DNA of 64,000 bases, taken from positions 3,348,001 to 3,412,000 of the forward strand of contig OZ244212.1 in NCBI GenBank assembly GCA_965216695.1. The letters run 5' to 3'. This document shows positions 40,646 to 50,011 of this stretch, piece by piece. Numbering within the stretch: position 1 is the stretch's first letter; every line of letters starts with the position of its first letter. A model generated the notes under the pieces. That model saw nothing but the letters and a program-made list of their open reading frames with translations, had not been told where the DNA came from and made no database searches. Source of the stretch: G965216695 sp965216695 (GTDB lineage Bacteria; Pseudomonadota; Gammaproteobacteria; Pseudomonadales; Azotimanducaceae). Position numbers and translations under genes: made by a program.

Positions 40646-42186
40646 ACGTTGGCGGCCGGACCGAGCGGCAGGTCTAGGGCTACCCACCCGATCGTCATCG
40701 CCGCACCGATCAGCAGAAACCCGATCGAATAGGGGATCATGTTCGCGAGCAGACTCCCCAGACCGTACTCGGCTTGCCAGCGGTGGCAGAACGTGAGCAC
40801 CAGCGGGAAATAGACCATGATCGGCGACACGATGTTGCTCGCCCCATCGCCGACGCGGTACGCGGCGGTCGTCATCTCGGGACTCACGCCGAGCAGCATC
40901 AGCATAGGCACCAGCACCGGCGACAACAGCGCCCACTTCGCGCTGGCCGAACCCACGAAGATGTTCACGATGGCCGTGAACAGGATCAGCGTGACGAAGA
41001 GACCGGACGGCGAGAGACCCGCGGCCTGGATCGCGTTCGCACCCTTAACCGCGAGGATGATGCCGAGGTTAGACCACGCGAACATCGCGACGAAGTGCGC
41101 GGCAACGAACGAGAGCACAAGGTAGTACGCCAGATCACCCATTGCGTCGCGCATCATGTTGATCGCGTCCCGGTGCGTACGGATCGTTCCTGACGCCCGA
41201 CCGTAGGCCCAGCCGCACGCGAAGAAGAGCAGAAAGAACGCGCCGACCAGCGATTGGAACAATGGGCTGTAACGTGCCTGGCCTGCTGCTTGCGCGTCCG
41301 TCAGTGGGGCGTTCGGCGCGAGCGTCATGCCCACCCAGAGTCCGATGACGGCAAGCGCCGTAAGGCCTGCGTTACGCAGACCGCGTCGCTCGTTCGCCTG
41401 CAAGCCCTCGTCGGTGGTGGTCGCAAACTGCGTCGCGGGCGTTTCCGGCGTGAATCGTCCTAGGCGGGGCTCGATGATTCGGTCGGTGACGTACCAGATC
41501 AGCGGCAGGTAGAAGAACGTCATGGTCGCCATGAAGTACCAGTTACCGGCAATGTTCGCGTCCCAGGTCGGGTCGACGAGTTCGGCTGCAGCTTCCGTAA
41601 TCCCGAACAGCAGCGCGTCGAGCTGACCCGGCAGCAGGTTTGCCGAAAAGCCGCCGGACACTCCGGCGAATGATGCGGTGATTCCGGCGATCGGGTGACG
41701 ACCCGCTGCTGCGTACACCACGGCGGCAAGCGGAATCAGCACGACATAGGCCGCGTCCGCCGCCAGATTGCTCAACAATGCAACCAGGCCCACCGCGGGC
41801 GTCAGAAGGTGAGTTGGCGCATGGCGCATCGCCGATCGCATCGCGGCGGCAAACAACCCGGAGCGTTCGGCGACGCCCGCGCCCAGCATCACTACCATCA
41901 CGTACCCCAGAGGGTGGAAGTGGGTGAACGTCTGCGGCATCTCGACCCACAAACGGCGGACGTTCTCGGGTGAAAGGAGACTCGCCGCGGTTACCAGAAG
42001 TGGTGCGCCGGTGCCGTCGGTGGCGGTGGGGTGCAGCGCCGATACGTTCAGCAGAGCAGCGACGACGCTGATCGCGGCCAGCGCCGCAATGAGCCACACG
42101 AATATCAGTACGGGGTCGGGAAGTCGATTGCCGGTACGTTCTACCCAGCCCAGAATGCCGCCGGTGCTGCCGATGGTCTCGGTCAC
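40615..42186 (-). CDS. AbgT-family transporter (p-aminobenzoyl-glutamate / antimetabolite efflux type)
   Basis: 523 residues from GTG 42186. Many hydrophobic helices plus AbgT hallmarks: LLSNLAADAAYVVLIPLAA, AGVSGGFSANLLPGQLD, VGSASAKWALLSPVLVPMLM and VGDGASNIVSPIMVYFPLV. The family imports p-aminobenzoyl-glutamate or exports sulfonamides. The GTG start overlaps the stop of the AI-2E gene (GTGA), so the two are translationally coupled. The longer open frame to 42921 runs antiparallel through that gene and is spurious. Confidence 0.87.
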   Translation of the reverse strand: MTETIGSTGGILGWVERTGNRLPDPVLIFVWLIAALAAISVVAALLNVSALHPTATDGTGAPLLVTAASLLSPENVRRLWVEMPQTFTHFHPLGYVMVVMLGAGVAERSGLFAAAMRSAMRHAPTHLLTPAVGLVALLSNLAADAAYVVLIPLAAVVYAAAGRHPIAGITASFAGVSGGFSANLLPGQLDALLFGITEAAAELVDPTWDANIAGNWYFMATMTFFYLPLIWYVTDRIIEPRLGRFTPETPATQFATTTDEGLQANERRGLRNAGLTALAVIGLWVGMTLAPNAPLTDAQAAGQARYSPLFQSLVGAFFLLFFACGWAYGRASGTIRTHRDAINMMRDAMGDLAYYLVLSFVAAHFVAMFAWSNLGIILAVKGANAIQAAGLSPSGLFVTLILFTAIVNIFVGSASAKWALLSPVLVPMLMLLGVSPEMTTAAYRVGDGASNIVSPIMVYFPLVLTFCHRWQAEYGLGSLLANMIPYSIGFLLIGAAMTIGWVALDLPLGPAANVYLPPTPADP

Positions 42187-43346
42187 GATTCCGGGTTGTC
42201 TGTTGTGCGTGGAGAACTGTGGTCGCTGTGTTCGGGTGCGTGCGCGGTCGATTCGTCCGGTGCGGAGTCTGCGTCGTGCGGCAAGTGTGGCTCGGATGCC
42301 CCTTCGACAGGTCCGTAGGATTCTTCGAACATTTGCCACAGGGTGATGAACAGCGCCGCAATCAATGGACCGATCACCAGGCCTGAGACGCCGAAGATCG
42401 CGAGCCCGCCGAGCGTGGCCAGCAGAATGAAGTAGTCTGGCATGCGGGTGTCGCGGCCAACTAAGATCGGGCGCAGAAGGTTGTCTGCCAGTCCGATGAA
42501 CAACACGCCCACCGCAATCAGAATCACACCGTTCCAGAGCTCGCCGCTGGTGATCAGCGCAATCGCCGCCGGTCCCCAGACGAGGGCTGCGCCGACTACG
42601 GGCAACAGCGAGAGTATGCCCATCACGGCACCCCACAATGCCGCCGCGCGGATGTCGAGCGCGGCGAACGCGATACCTCCGATCAGCCCCTGAACCGCAC
42701 TGATCACGAAGGTGCCCTTCGTGGTGGCGCGCACCACCTGGGCAAACCGGTGGAACAACTGGCGTTCGCGCACGTCGCCAAGCGGCAGTATCTGTATCAG
42801 GCGTTCGATAATCGCGTGGCCGTCCCGCAGGAAGAAGAACAGCAGATAAATCATGAGCATCAGCATCACGAAGAACCGCAGCGTGTTCTGTCCGATCTGC
42901 AGCGCGTGCGACGCCGCCCACTGGCCGCTCGTGAGCGCCAGATTGGACACGTTTTCGCGCAGGCCATCGGGGTCGAGGCCAAAGCGGGAGGCGTACTCGA
43001 ATACGATCGGTGCATTTTCGCGCGCCCAGCGAATGGGCGCGCCGAGATCGATGTTGCCGCGCTCCAGCGCGGCGATCAGTGCGGTGATCTCGTCGGTAAC
43101 CACAACACCAAGCAGCAGCAGCGGCAATATCACGCTGAGGAGAATGACCACGATGGTCAGCGCCGACGCAACACCGCCGCGGCCGCGCAGAAGCAACGCG
43201 ATACGGTCGTTCAACGGTTCAAACAGGATGGCGAACGCGATGGCCCAGAATAGTGGCACAATGAACGCATTGATCAGCGCCAGAAAGGCCAGCGTGGCGA
43301 TCACCAGCAGCGTGAAAAACGAAACCTGCTCGATGGATGTGCGCAT
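42183..43346 (-). CDS. AI-2E / PerM-family membrane transporter
   Basis: 387 residues with about eight membrane helices. The N-terminal pair (VSFFTLLVIATLAFLALINA) and the C-terminal block LLPVVGAALVWGPAAIALIT then LRPILVGRDTRMPDYFILLA and GLAIFGVSGLVIGPLIAALF are typical of the family (TqsA, PerM/YhhT). A polar C-terminal tail of about 45 residues follows. Such proteins export small molecules or act as Na+/H+ antiporters. First gene of a two-gene unit with the AbgT transporter; its start overlaps that of the PQQ dehydrogenase on the other strand. Confidence 0.87.
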   Translation of the reverse strand: MRTSIEQVSFFTLLVIATLAFLALINAFIVPLFWAIAFAILFEPLNDRIALLLRGRGGVASALTIVVILLSVILPLLLLGVVVTDEITALIAALERGNIDLGAPIRWARENAPIVFEYASRFGLDPDGLRENVSNLALTSGQWAASHALQIGQNTLRFFVMLMLMIYLLFFFLRDGHAIIERLIQILPLGDVRERQLFHRFAQVVRATTKGTFVISAVQGLIGGIAFAALDIRAAALWGAVMGILSLLPVVGAALVWGPAAIALITSGELWNGVILIAVGVLFIGLADNLLRPILVGRDTRMPDYFILLATLGGLAIFGVSGLVIGPLIAALFITLWQMFEESYGPVEGASEPHLPHDADSAPDESTAHAPEHSDHSSPRTTDNPES

Positions 43347-45352
43347 TGCGACATCGTAACCCAGTCCTTCGGGTCAGCCCAACGCGTGAGAACGTTGGCC
43401 GGATTTTGCGCGACGCGTTTGCATCGTTGACGCGGATCGGGAACCGTGGGCTCGTGGTGTGTTGGGTCGTTTGCGCGCCGACAGGTGCGGCCGACGACGT
43501 AGGCTGGCCGGTGTACGGGCGCGACGCCGGCGGCTCACGGTTCAGTCCTGCGAACACGATCACGCCGGCCAACGTGCATCGCTTGCAACCCGTCTGGCAG
43601 GCGCGCACGGGCGATCTGGGTGAGGGATTTATCCGCAAAGGTCACAGCATGCAGACCACGCCCGTGCTGTGGGACGGCCGTTTGTATCTGTCCACCAGCG
43701 CGAACTGGGTGATCGTCCTCGATGCGGCCACCGGCGAGGAACACTGGCGCTTCGACCCGCAACTGCCGAAGGAACTGGGTTATTCGGAACATGCATCCCG
43801 GGGCGTCGCACTGTGGCATGGCGATGCCGGGGATTGTCCGGACCGTGTTTTCGTCGGCACGCTGCACGGTAGGCTGCTCGCCCTCGACGCGCGCAGTGGA
43901 ATTCCTTGTGCGGACTTTGGTGACAAAGGTGTGGTCGATCTGCGCAAAGGGGTTGGCGCGTTCGAGGACGGCGACTACGGCGTCACGTCGCCACCGGTGG
44001 TTTTCGGCAACTCAATCATCGTCGGTTCAGCGATTGGCGACAATCGGCGGACAGATAGCGAACTCGGCATTGTGCGCGCGGTGCATGCGGTCACCGGCCG
44101 GGAACTCTGGCGTTGGGACCCGATCCCACGCTCGCCGGCCGATGCGGCGGCGGCCGGGTGGGAAGGAGAGTCCGCGGCACGCACCGGCGCGGCGAACGCT
44201 TGGCCGCCGTTGGCGCTTGATGCGGCGCGCGGTTGGATCCTCGTGCCGACGTCGTCGCCCAGCCCGGACTTCTATGGCGGTGAACGCCCCGGCGACAACC
44301 GCTACGCCAACTCGATCGTAGCGCTCGATGCGCGCGACGGCTCGCTCATGTGGCACCGGCAGCTCGTGCATCACGACGTGTGGGATTACGACAACCCGGC
44401 GCAACCCGTGCTGGTAGACCTTCACGTTCAGGGCAAAGTGCGCGAAGCGGTCGTGGTCGTTACCAAGACCGGGATGATGTTCGTACTCGATCGAGCCAAC
44501 GGCGAACCGATCTATCCGATCGAGGAGCGTCGCGTTCCCAGCGGCGGTGTGGCCGGCGAAAGCCTCTCGCCGACGCAGCCGTTTTCGAGTCTGCCGCCGA
44601 TTGCGGATCAGTCGCCGGTGACCGAGGACGATGCGTTCGGCGTGGTGTGGTTCGACCGTCGAGGCTGTCGCGCGGCGATTCGCAAATACCGCTCTGAGGG
44701 CGTGTTCACGCCGCCATCGCTCGAGGGCACCCTCATGAACCCGGGTTACGGTGGCGGCGCCAACTGGGGTGGCGTGGCGGTAGACAGCGGACGTGGCCTT
44801 GCGGTAACCAATGTCAATCAGCTTCCGGCCGTGGTGCAGCTCATTCCGCGGGACGAATGGCCGGACCGGTCCGGCAACTATGGTCCCGAATGGAACATTG
44901 CCGAGATGCAGGGTACGCCCTATGTGATGGCGCGCACCATTCTACTGTCCATGCTCGGTATGCCCTGTACGCGGCCGCCGTGGGGCAAGTTGGTGGCAAT
45001 GGATCTCGCGGCCGGACGGATTCGTTGGGAGATTCCACTTGGAACGGTGGAGGACCTAGCGCCAGCGCCGGTACCGAATCTGGCGTGGGGCGTCCCGAAC
45101 ATGGGTGGACCGATCGTCACTGCAACGGGGCTCGTATTCATTGGCGCGGCTGCGGACTACTATCTGCGAGCCTTCGATATCGAAACCGGCCGCGAGCTGT
45201 GGCGGGGTCGGCTGCCGCGCGCGGCCGCGGCAACGCCGATGACCTACGTTCACGAAGGCCGTCAGTATGTGGTGATTGCTGCGGGCGGGCATGGCGCGAT
45301 CGGCCTGGAACCCGGCGACTACGTGATGGCATTTGCGTTACCGGACGATTAA
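43337..45352 (+). CDS. PQQ-dependent dehydrogenase (quinoprotein glucose/alcohol dehydrogenase type)
   Basis: 671 residues from ATG 43337; the first 30 residues look non-coding in character and TTG 43427, just before the hydrophobic RGLVVCWVVCAPTGA signal-like stretch, is a strong alternative. The eight-bladed propeller has repeated W-motifs (REAVVVVTKTGMMFVLDR, ALDARDGSLMWHRQLVHHDV with DYDNPAQPV). The C-terminal block GGPIVTATGLVFIGAAADYY and QYVVIAAGGHG matches membrane glucose dehydrogenase-like quinoproteins. No N-terminal multi-helix membrane anchor or C-terminal cytochrome domain is present, so it is a soluble periplasmic form. Confidence 0.85.
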   Translation: MCALRHRNPVLRVSPTRENVGRILRDAFASLTRIGNRGLVVCWVVCAPTGAADDVGWPVYGRDAGGSRFSPANTITPANVHRLQPVWQARTGDLGEGFIRKGHSMQTTPVLWDGRLYLSTSANWVIVLDAATGEEHWRFDPQLPKELGYSEHASRGVALWHGDAGDCPDRVFVGTLHGRLLALDARSGIPCADFGDKGVVDLRKGVGAFEDGDYGVTSPPVVFGNSIIVGSAIGDNRRTDSELGIVRAVHAVTGRELWRWDPIPRSPADAAAAGWEGESAARTGAANAWPPLALDAARGWILVPTSSPSPDFYGGERPGDNRYANSIVALDARDGSLMWHRQLVHHDVWDYDNPAQPVLVDLHVQGKVREAVVVVTKTGMMFVLDRANGEPIYPIEERRVPSGGVAGESLSPTQPFSSLPPIADQSPVTEDDAFGVVWFDRRGCRAAIRKYRSEGVFTPPSLEGTLMNPGYGGGANWGGVAVDSGRGLAVTNVNQLPAVVQLIPRDEWPDRSGNYGPEWNIAEMQGTPYVMARTILLSMLGMPCTRPPWGKLVAMDLAAGRIRWEIPLGTVEDLAPAPVPNLAWGVPNMGGPIVTATGLVFIGAAADYYLRAFDIETGRELWRGRLPRAAAATPMTYVHEGRQYVVIAAGGHGAIGLEPGDYVMAFALPDD

Positions 45353-45366
45353 GCCCGGTACGTCGA

Positions 45367-45756
45367 TCAGGCGCTACCCGGCCAGCCGCGTAGGACCAGC
45401 GCCGCACCCATGATCGACATCAGAAGAAAGGTACCCTGGGCACCGATCAGGCGCGGATAGTTGGCACCGGGATTGCGGCTCATGCCGAACGCGTGCAGTA
45501 ATCGGCAGATCACCAGGGCCGCGCCGAGCGCGTGCAGAATTGCATGGGGCGTGCGTTGCAGTTCGAGCAGCAGGAGCAGTACCAGCGAAAGGGGTACGTT
45601 CTCGACGAAGTTGGCCTGCACCCGCATCGTGGTATCCGCTTTCCAATCGGGAACTTCCCCGGTGCGCAACCGGTTGTAGAGCACCTGATTGGCGAGCGCC
45701 ACCGCCAGTAGGCCCAGTACGCCGGCGTAGAATGCAGTGACCACGATGGCGCTCAA
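45367..45756 (-). CDS. MAPEG-family membrane protein
   Basis: 129 residues and four hydrophobic helices. The sequence RVQANFVENVPLSLVLLLLL carries the conserved (R/Q)xNxxE motif of MAPEG proteins (microsomal GST/FLAP-like eicosanoid and glutathione enzymes), and RLLHAFGMSRNPGAN is the second conserved block. Its start overlaps the stop of the small membrane protein (ATGA), so they are co-translated. Bacterial roles are poorly known; glutathione-linked detoxification is the usual suggestion. Confidence 0.85.
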   Translation of the reverse strand: MSAIVVTAFYAGVLGLLAVALANQVLYNRLRTGEVPDWKADTTMRVQANFVENVPLSLVLLLLLELQRTPHAILHALGAALVICRLLHAFGMSRNPGANYPRLIGAQGTFLLMSIMGAALVLRGWPGSA

Positions 45757-45989
45757 CGCAGCAGACCTGCCGCGACCGCGATTGCGCCCAGTATCGCGAG
45801 GGTCAATCCGATGAATCCGTATTGATCAAGCCAGAACAGGCCGAAGGCCTCAGGCGTGCCCTTGGGCGCGGTGGGTGTTTCACCCCGGCGAAGCACCCGC
45901 GGGAGTCTGCCCACGACGACAATCTGAATGCCCAGCCAAAGGGCGCCAAAACCACCCGCGCATAGCCAGAATCCGGTAACGTTTTCCAT
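45753..45989 (-). CDS. small two-helix membrane protein
   Basis: 78 residues with a first helix FWLCAGGFGALWLGIQIVVV, a polar loop (GETPTAPKGTPEAFG), and a second helix FIGLTLAILGAIAVAAGL. No family is recognised. Translationally coupled to the MAPEG gene by a 4-bp overlap, so it may be a partner subunit in the same membrane complex. Confidence 0.65.
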   Translation of the reverse strand: MENVTGFWLCAGGFGALWLGIQIVVVGRLPRVLRRGETPTAPKGTPEAFGLFWLDQYGFIGLTLAILGAIAVAAGLLR

Positions 45990-46011
45990 CGATGTGTCCG
46001 AGTGGCCGGAG

Positions 46012-47730
46012 TTAGAACCGCGAAGAGGTCAGCTGTACGTCAGCCTGCTTCCATACGCGCGACAGCTCCCTGTCCAGGGAGCGGGCCGCCTCTGTCTTGT
46101 CCTGAGCCGCCAGCGCCTGCTGCAGGCCCAGCAGCGCAAAGCCGTTGTCGCGGTTTTTACGCAAATCTTCCCAATAGATGGTTTCGGCCTCGCGGGGATA
46201 GCCGGCCTCCAACAACACGGCACCCAGCACGTGGCGGGTGGGGAAGTACCAGTCGGGCGGCTCGTTGTAGAGCAAGCCGTCTTCCAGGCGTACGGCGCGG
46301 GTGAGATGTACGATCGCGTCATCGAAGCGGCGGCGTTTGGCCGCCAGATCGCCTGCCAGCACATGTTCGGCAATGGTGAGGAGCGTGGGGGCGGTGCCGA
46401 AGCCGATGAAGTAGTCATCGGGGATGTCCGCTCGCGCGGCGGACACCGCTTTCAACTCTCGTTCCGCCTGACGCAGTTTGCCGGTGTTTGCCAGGGCCAT
46501 GCCGCGTGCGTAGTGCCACACGCCGCGTACGAAGCGGTTCGTCTCGGCCGGTTCGGGTTCGGACAGCACGGCGTCCCACTGTCCGAAGCGCACCATCACA
46601 TACAGCGGCTGGGCCATGAATGTTTCGAAGGCGGCGAAGGCATTGCCTTGTTTGTCTTTTGGCACCTTCGCCTGCACCTTACGTGCCGCAGTCATGGCTT
46701 CTTCGCTGCGACCGAGAAACATGGCCGACCAGACCATGAAGTGCAGGTTGTGCGGGTAGTAGTTCAACGGATAGATGCCCTGCGCATTGCATTGAGCGAT
46801 GTACGCCTCATCCGCTTGGGATGCGCGCGCGTTGGCGTCGTAGGAATCCTTGTACCTGCCGAGCCGCATATAGATGTGCGACGGCATGTGAACCATGTGA
46901 CCGGCGTTGGGCATCAGCGGCGCCAGCGCGTCCGCGGCGGCTTCGCCGCGCTCCGGATGCACGGCTTCGACCGCGTGAATGTAGTAGTGGAGCGCCCCCG
47001 GATGCTGGGGGTTGGTATCAATAACGCCTTCCAGCACGTTCAGGAGCTGCACAGTGTCGGTTTTCGGGTCGCCGTCCGGATCCCAATAGTTCCACGGCGA
47101 CAGATTCATCAGCGATGCCGCGTACAGCGTTGCTACGTCCTGATTCTCCGGGAATGCCTCGTGCACGCTACGCATTGCGGACGAATACGCCTTGTCGAGT
47201 GCACTGCGATCTTCCGGTGCCACGGGTGCGTAGCGCTTTGCGAGTGCGTCGATCAACGCGCGCTCAAGTGGCGTCGCGCCGTCGGCGTGTTGCACGGCGC
47301 TCTGTGCGGCTGTGAACGCCTGCTGGTTCACGTCGGCTACCATCGGCAGGTTCAGGTTGGGGCCGAGTACCAGCGCCCAACCCCAGTAGGCCATCGGGTT
47401 GTCGGGTTCGAGCCGCACTGCTTCCTTGAAGGCACGCAACGCTTCCGAGTGATTGAAGCCATACGTCAGCCGTAGTCCCTGGTTGAAGAAAGCTTGAACG
47501 TCTGGATTGTCTGTTGTGATGGTGAACGCGTGATCACCCAGGCCATCGAGCACCGGAGCGATCGCGGCGGTAGCGGTGGTTGGATCGGCGCTGAGCGCTC
47601 GCGGATCGTGAATGTTGGCTGGCGCGTTGCCGGTGACGATGGTCATCGCGATGAGCAACAGCGCCGCTGACAATGGGCCGGATCGGCGGGAACCGCCAGA
47701 TATGAGTGGCGAAAACTCGCAGAGTGTCAT
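46012..47730 (-). CDS. exported TPR-repeat protein
   Basis: 572 residues from ATG 47730; upstream in-frame codons to 48057 run through the divergent promoter region and are unlikely. A hydrophobic segment LSAALLLIAMTIVTGNAPA suggests a signal peptide. Tetratricopeptide-like repeats begin around NQGLRLTYGFNHSEALRAFK and EAVRLEPDNPMAYWGWALV. A conserved central block HPGALHYYIHAVEAV and GHMVHMPSHIYMRLGRYKD marks a widespread uncharacterised TPR family. His-rich conserved positions there hint at metal or haem binding, which is speculative. Monocistronic; divergent from the DUF6471 gene. Confidence 0.78.
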   Translation of the reverse strand: MTLCEFSPLISGGSRRSGPLSAALLLIAMTIVTGNAPANIHDPRALSADPTTATAAIAPVLDGLGDHAFTITTDNPDVQAFFNQGLRLTYGFNHSEALRAFKEAVRLEPDNPMAYWGWALVLGPNLNLPMVADVNQQAFTAAQSAVQHADGATPLERALIDALAKRYAPVAPEDRSALDKAYSSAMRSVHEAFPENQDVATLYAASLMNLSPWNYWDPDGDPKTDTVQLLNVLEGVIDTNPQHPGALHYYIHAVEAVHPERGEAAADALAPLMPNAGHMVHMPSHIYMRLGRYKDSYDANARASQADEAYIAQCNAQGIYPLNYYPHNLHFMVWSAMFLGRSEEAMTAARKVQAKVPKDKQGNAFAAFETFMAQPLYVMVRFGQWDAVLSEPEPAETNRFVRGVWHYARGMALANTGKLRQAERELKAVSAARADIPDDYFIGFGTAPTLLTIAEHVLAGDLAAKRRRFDDAIVHLTRAVRLEDGLLYNEPPDWYFPTRHVLGAVLLEAGYPREAETIYWEDLRKNRDNGFALLGLQQALAAQDKTEAARSLDRELSRVWKQADVQLTSSRF

Positions 47731-47998
47731 CGTTGGGACCCCCGTACCGTACGTCCTGCGATGGTACTGCCGTTGCGCCGCAAACTGCAAAAACTCTGCA
47801 ACAATTACCTCCGCCCGGACGCGGCGCACACTACCCCTACCATTTGAAAAAGAGCTGTAACTGAGTGCTCCGACGCCTTCGCTGGCGGTGCTGTGCCGAC
47901 TATCATTCGTGCTGCACATTGACACTGTATGTTCCATTTCGTTGTGATCCGTGACGTTGTTGCGGTTCGTAGTCCCTCCGCTTAGAGGAGGTAAGGAG

Positions 47999-48304
47999 AT
48001 GAGTTTGGCTAAATTTTTTGACTCGCCGTCCATGCGGGAGACGATCCGCCGACTCATTCGGGCTCGGATGGCCTATAAGAATTTTGAGTATAAGGATCTG
48101 AGCGCGGGTCTGGCGCGGCTGGGCGTGATTCAGCACGAAAGCAACCTGCGTTCCAAAGTAAACAACGGCTCGCTCGGCACACAACTGTTCGTCTACATTC
48201 TGATGGCGCTGGAGATGGACACGCTCGATCTGCGGGAGGTTCGCGAGATGCTGGACGAGGTTGAACGTAGTGGCGTACCCAGCCCGGAGGCCAACACGGG
48301 CTGA
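47999..48304 (+). CDS. DUF6471-domain protein, putative small regulator
   Basis: 101 residues from ATG 47999, which has GGAGGTAAGGAG directly upstream. The region YKDLSAGLARLGVIQHESNL then RSKVNNGSLGTQLFVYILMA resembles DUF6471, a short HTH-like domain found alone in proteobacteria. The C-terminal tail is acidic (LREVREMLDEVERSG). DNA binding is likely from the fold class, not shown. A stem CCTCC-GCTTAGA-GGAGG at the ribosome site may limit its translation. Divergent from the TPR gene. Confidence 0.7.
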   Translation: MSLAKFFDSPSMRETIRRLIRARMAYKNFEYKDLSAGLARLGVIQHESNLRSKVNNGSLGTQLFVYILMALEMDTLDLREVREMLDEVERSGVPSPEANTG

Positions 48305-48420
48305 GCTGCTTCGCCGCGGTTGCGACTTGCCGCGGCATATCCCGGGGCGGCCGATGCCGCTATGATTCCGGGCATGAGAATCCCCACTATAATCAGGCAC
48401 CGTCGTCCGGGCCGCACCGC

Positions 48421-48894
48421 GTGAAACCGCACGGGGTGATCGGCTGGCGCGAGTGGTGCGCGCTCCCGGCTCTCGGTATCGGCGCGATCAAAGCCAAAAT
48501 CGACACCGGGGCGCGCACGTCCGCGTTGCACGCGTTCGACATTAGCGTGTCCGTTGGAGACGACGGCGTAGAACTGGCGCACTTCTCCGTTCAACCGGCG
48601 CAGCGCCGGCGGAGAAGCGCGGAATCGGTTGTACGATGTGTGGCGCCCATCATCGACCGCCGCATGGTGACCAACTCCGGCGGCCATGCGTCGAAACGCC
48701 TCGTAATCCGAACGCCGGTTGCGATCGGCGATGCCACCTGGTCGATCGAGCTGACCCTTGCCAACCGCGACGCGATGGGTTTTCGGATGCTGCTCGGCCG
48801 GACCGGTGTTCGCGGGCGTTTCCTTGTGGATCCAGGGCGTTCGTATGCGGCGTCCGGCGGCGCGAGCCGCGGCCGGAATGGTGGAACGGCGTAA
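48421..48894 (+). CDS. retropepsin-like aspartic protease, RimB/DUF785 family
   Basis: 157 residues. The catalytic signature is IKAKIDTGARTSALHAFDIS, the DTGA form of single-domain retropepsins (the ATP-dependent zinc protease annotation), followed by ELTLANRDAMGFRMLLGRTG, the second conserved block. These act as homodimers; E. coli-type relatives (RimB) process poly-glutamate tails added by RimK. GTG 48421 is the start. The stop overlaps the next gene's ATG (TAATG), so it is coupled to an AstE/AspA-like hydrolase. A second member of the same family lies at 59808-60590. Confidence 0.83.
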   Translation: MKPHGVIGWREWCALPALGIGAIKAKIDTGARTSALHAFDISVSVGDDGVELAHFSVQPAQRRRRSAESVVRCVAPIIDRRMVTNSGGHASKRLVIRTPVAIGDATWSIELTLANRDAMGFRMLLGRTGVRGRFLVDPGRSYAASGGASRGRNGGTA

Positions 48895-49949
48895 TGGCTA
48901 AAGAACGGGCATCTGCATTTGAAATCGCGGGGTTTTCGGTCGAACCGGGCAGCCGTCGGCAATTCGACCTTCCGGCGGCGCAACTCTACACCCATACGCC
49001 TCTCGATATGCCGATCGAGGTGATTCATGGCACTACGCCGGGGCCTGCGCTCCTCGTCTGCGCGGCGCTGCATGGCGACGAGCTGAACGGCGTGGAGATC
49101 ATCCGCCGGCTGCGCGTACAAAAGTCGTTAGAGCGAATACGCGGAACGCTCGTGCTGGTACCGGCGGTCAATCTGCTGGGGTTTGTGCACCGGTCGCGCT
49201 ATCTGCCGGACCGGCGGGACCTGAATCGCTGTTTTCCGGGGACGGAGAAGGGGTCGCTCGGATCGCGATTGGCGTACCTGTTCTTCAATGAGATCGTGTT
49301 GCGGTGTTCGCATGTAGTCGATTTGCACACGGGCGCGGTACACCGTGAGAACGTTCCGCAGATTCGGGCGGCGCTCGACGACGTCGTCGGTGCGATGGCG
49401 CGCGGGTTCGGGCTACCGGTGATCGTCAACTCGGGTCTGATCGACGGAAGCCTGCGCGCTGAAGCAGATAAGCGCAAGATACCAGTCATAACCTATGAGG
49501 CGGGCGAGGCGCTCCGCTTGGACGAGGCCGCTATTGTCGCCGGCGTGCGGGGCATTACCGGGGTAATGCGCGCGCTCGGGATGCTGCGCGCGACCCGGGC
49601 ACGAAAGCTCCGGGAACCGTTCATTGCCAGCAGCACCAGCTGGTACCGGGCCCCAACGGACGGCCTGTTTCGCCCCTTGGCGAAGCTGGGTGCGCGGGTC
49701 GAAGCGGGCCAGTATCTGTGCGCGGTCGCGGACCCCTTCGGTGGTTCGGAGACTGAAGTACCGGCGACGGCCGAAGGCGTGGTGATCGGTGTGAACAAGA
49801 TACCGCTCGTCAACGAGGGCGAGGCGCTGTACCACGTAGCGCGGTTCGCCGAGGCCGGTTCGGTCGAAAACGAAATCGTCGCCCTCAACGCCCAGACGGA
49901 GGGAGACCCGCTATTTGAGATGTCGCCGGTGCCGGATGTCCCTGGCTGA
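48894..49949 (+). CDS. succinylglutamate desuccinylase / aspartoacylase-family zinc hydrolase
   Basis: 351 residues from ATG 48894. Zinc ligands are in LVCAALHGDELNGVEIIRRL (HxxE) and VVDLHTGAVHREN (His), with DRRDLNRCFPGTEKGSLGSR as the Arg/Asn substrate site and ITYEAGEALRLDE as the catalytic Glu region. A C-terminal biotinyl-like beta domain (GQYLCAVADPFGGSE) is typical of the RimA-like subgroup of this family. Coupled to the retropepsin gene by a TAATG overlap, as expected for a peptide-tail processing pair. No RimK ligase is adjacent. Confidence 0.85.
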   Translation: MAKERASAFEIAGFSVEPGSRRQFDLPAAQLYTHTPLDMPIEVIHGTTPGPALLVCAALHGDELNGVEIIRRLRVQKSLERIRGTLVLVPAVNLLGFVHRSRYLPDRRDLNRCFPGTEKGSLGSRLAYLFFNEIVLRCSHVVDLHTGAVHRENVPQIRAALDDVVGAMARGFGLPVIVNSGLIDGSLRAEADKRKIPVITYEAGEALRLDEAAIVAGVRGITGVMRALGMLRATRARKLREPFIASSTSWYRAPTDGLFRPLAKLGARVEAGQYLCAVADPFGGSETEVPATAEGVVIGVNKIPLVNEGEALYHVARFAEAGSVENEIVALNAQTEGDPLFEMSPVPDVPG

Positions 49950-50011
49950 CGAGCGCCGGCAGGGTATAATAGCGAGAAGTGTTTGTAACGTGTTTCGGAG
50001 GTATCGAACAA

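Noticed and set aside
42190..42921. N-terminal extension of the AbgT frame
   Set aside because: It lies within the AI-2E gene in another frame; the GTGA overlap at 42183-42186 gives the correct start.
45928..47475. 515-codon plus-strand frame opposite the TPR gene
   Set aside because: Composition is His/Arg/Val-rich and mirrors the TPR gene codons; the TPR protein on the other strand has a clear family.
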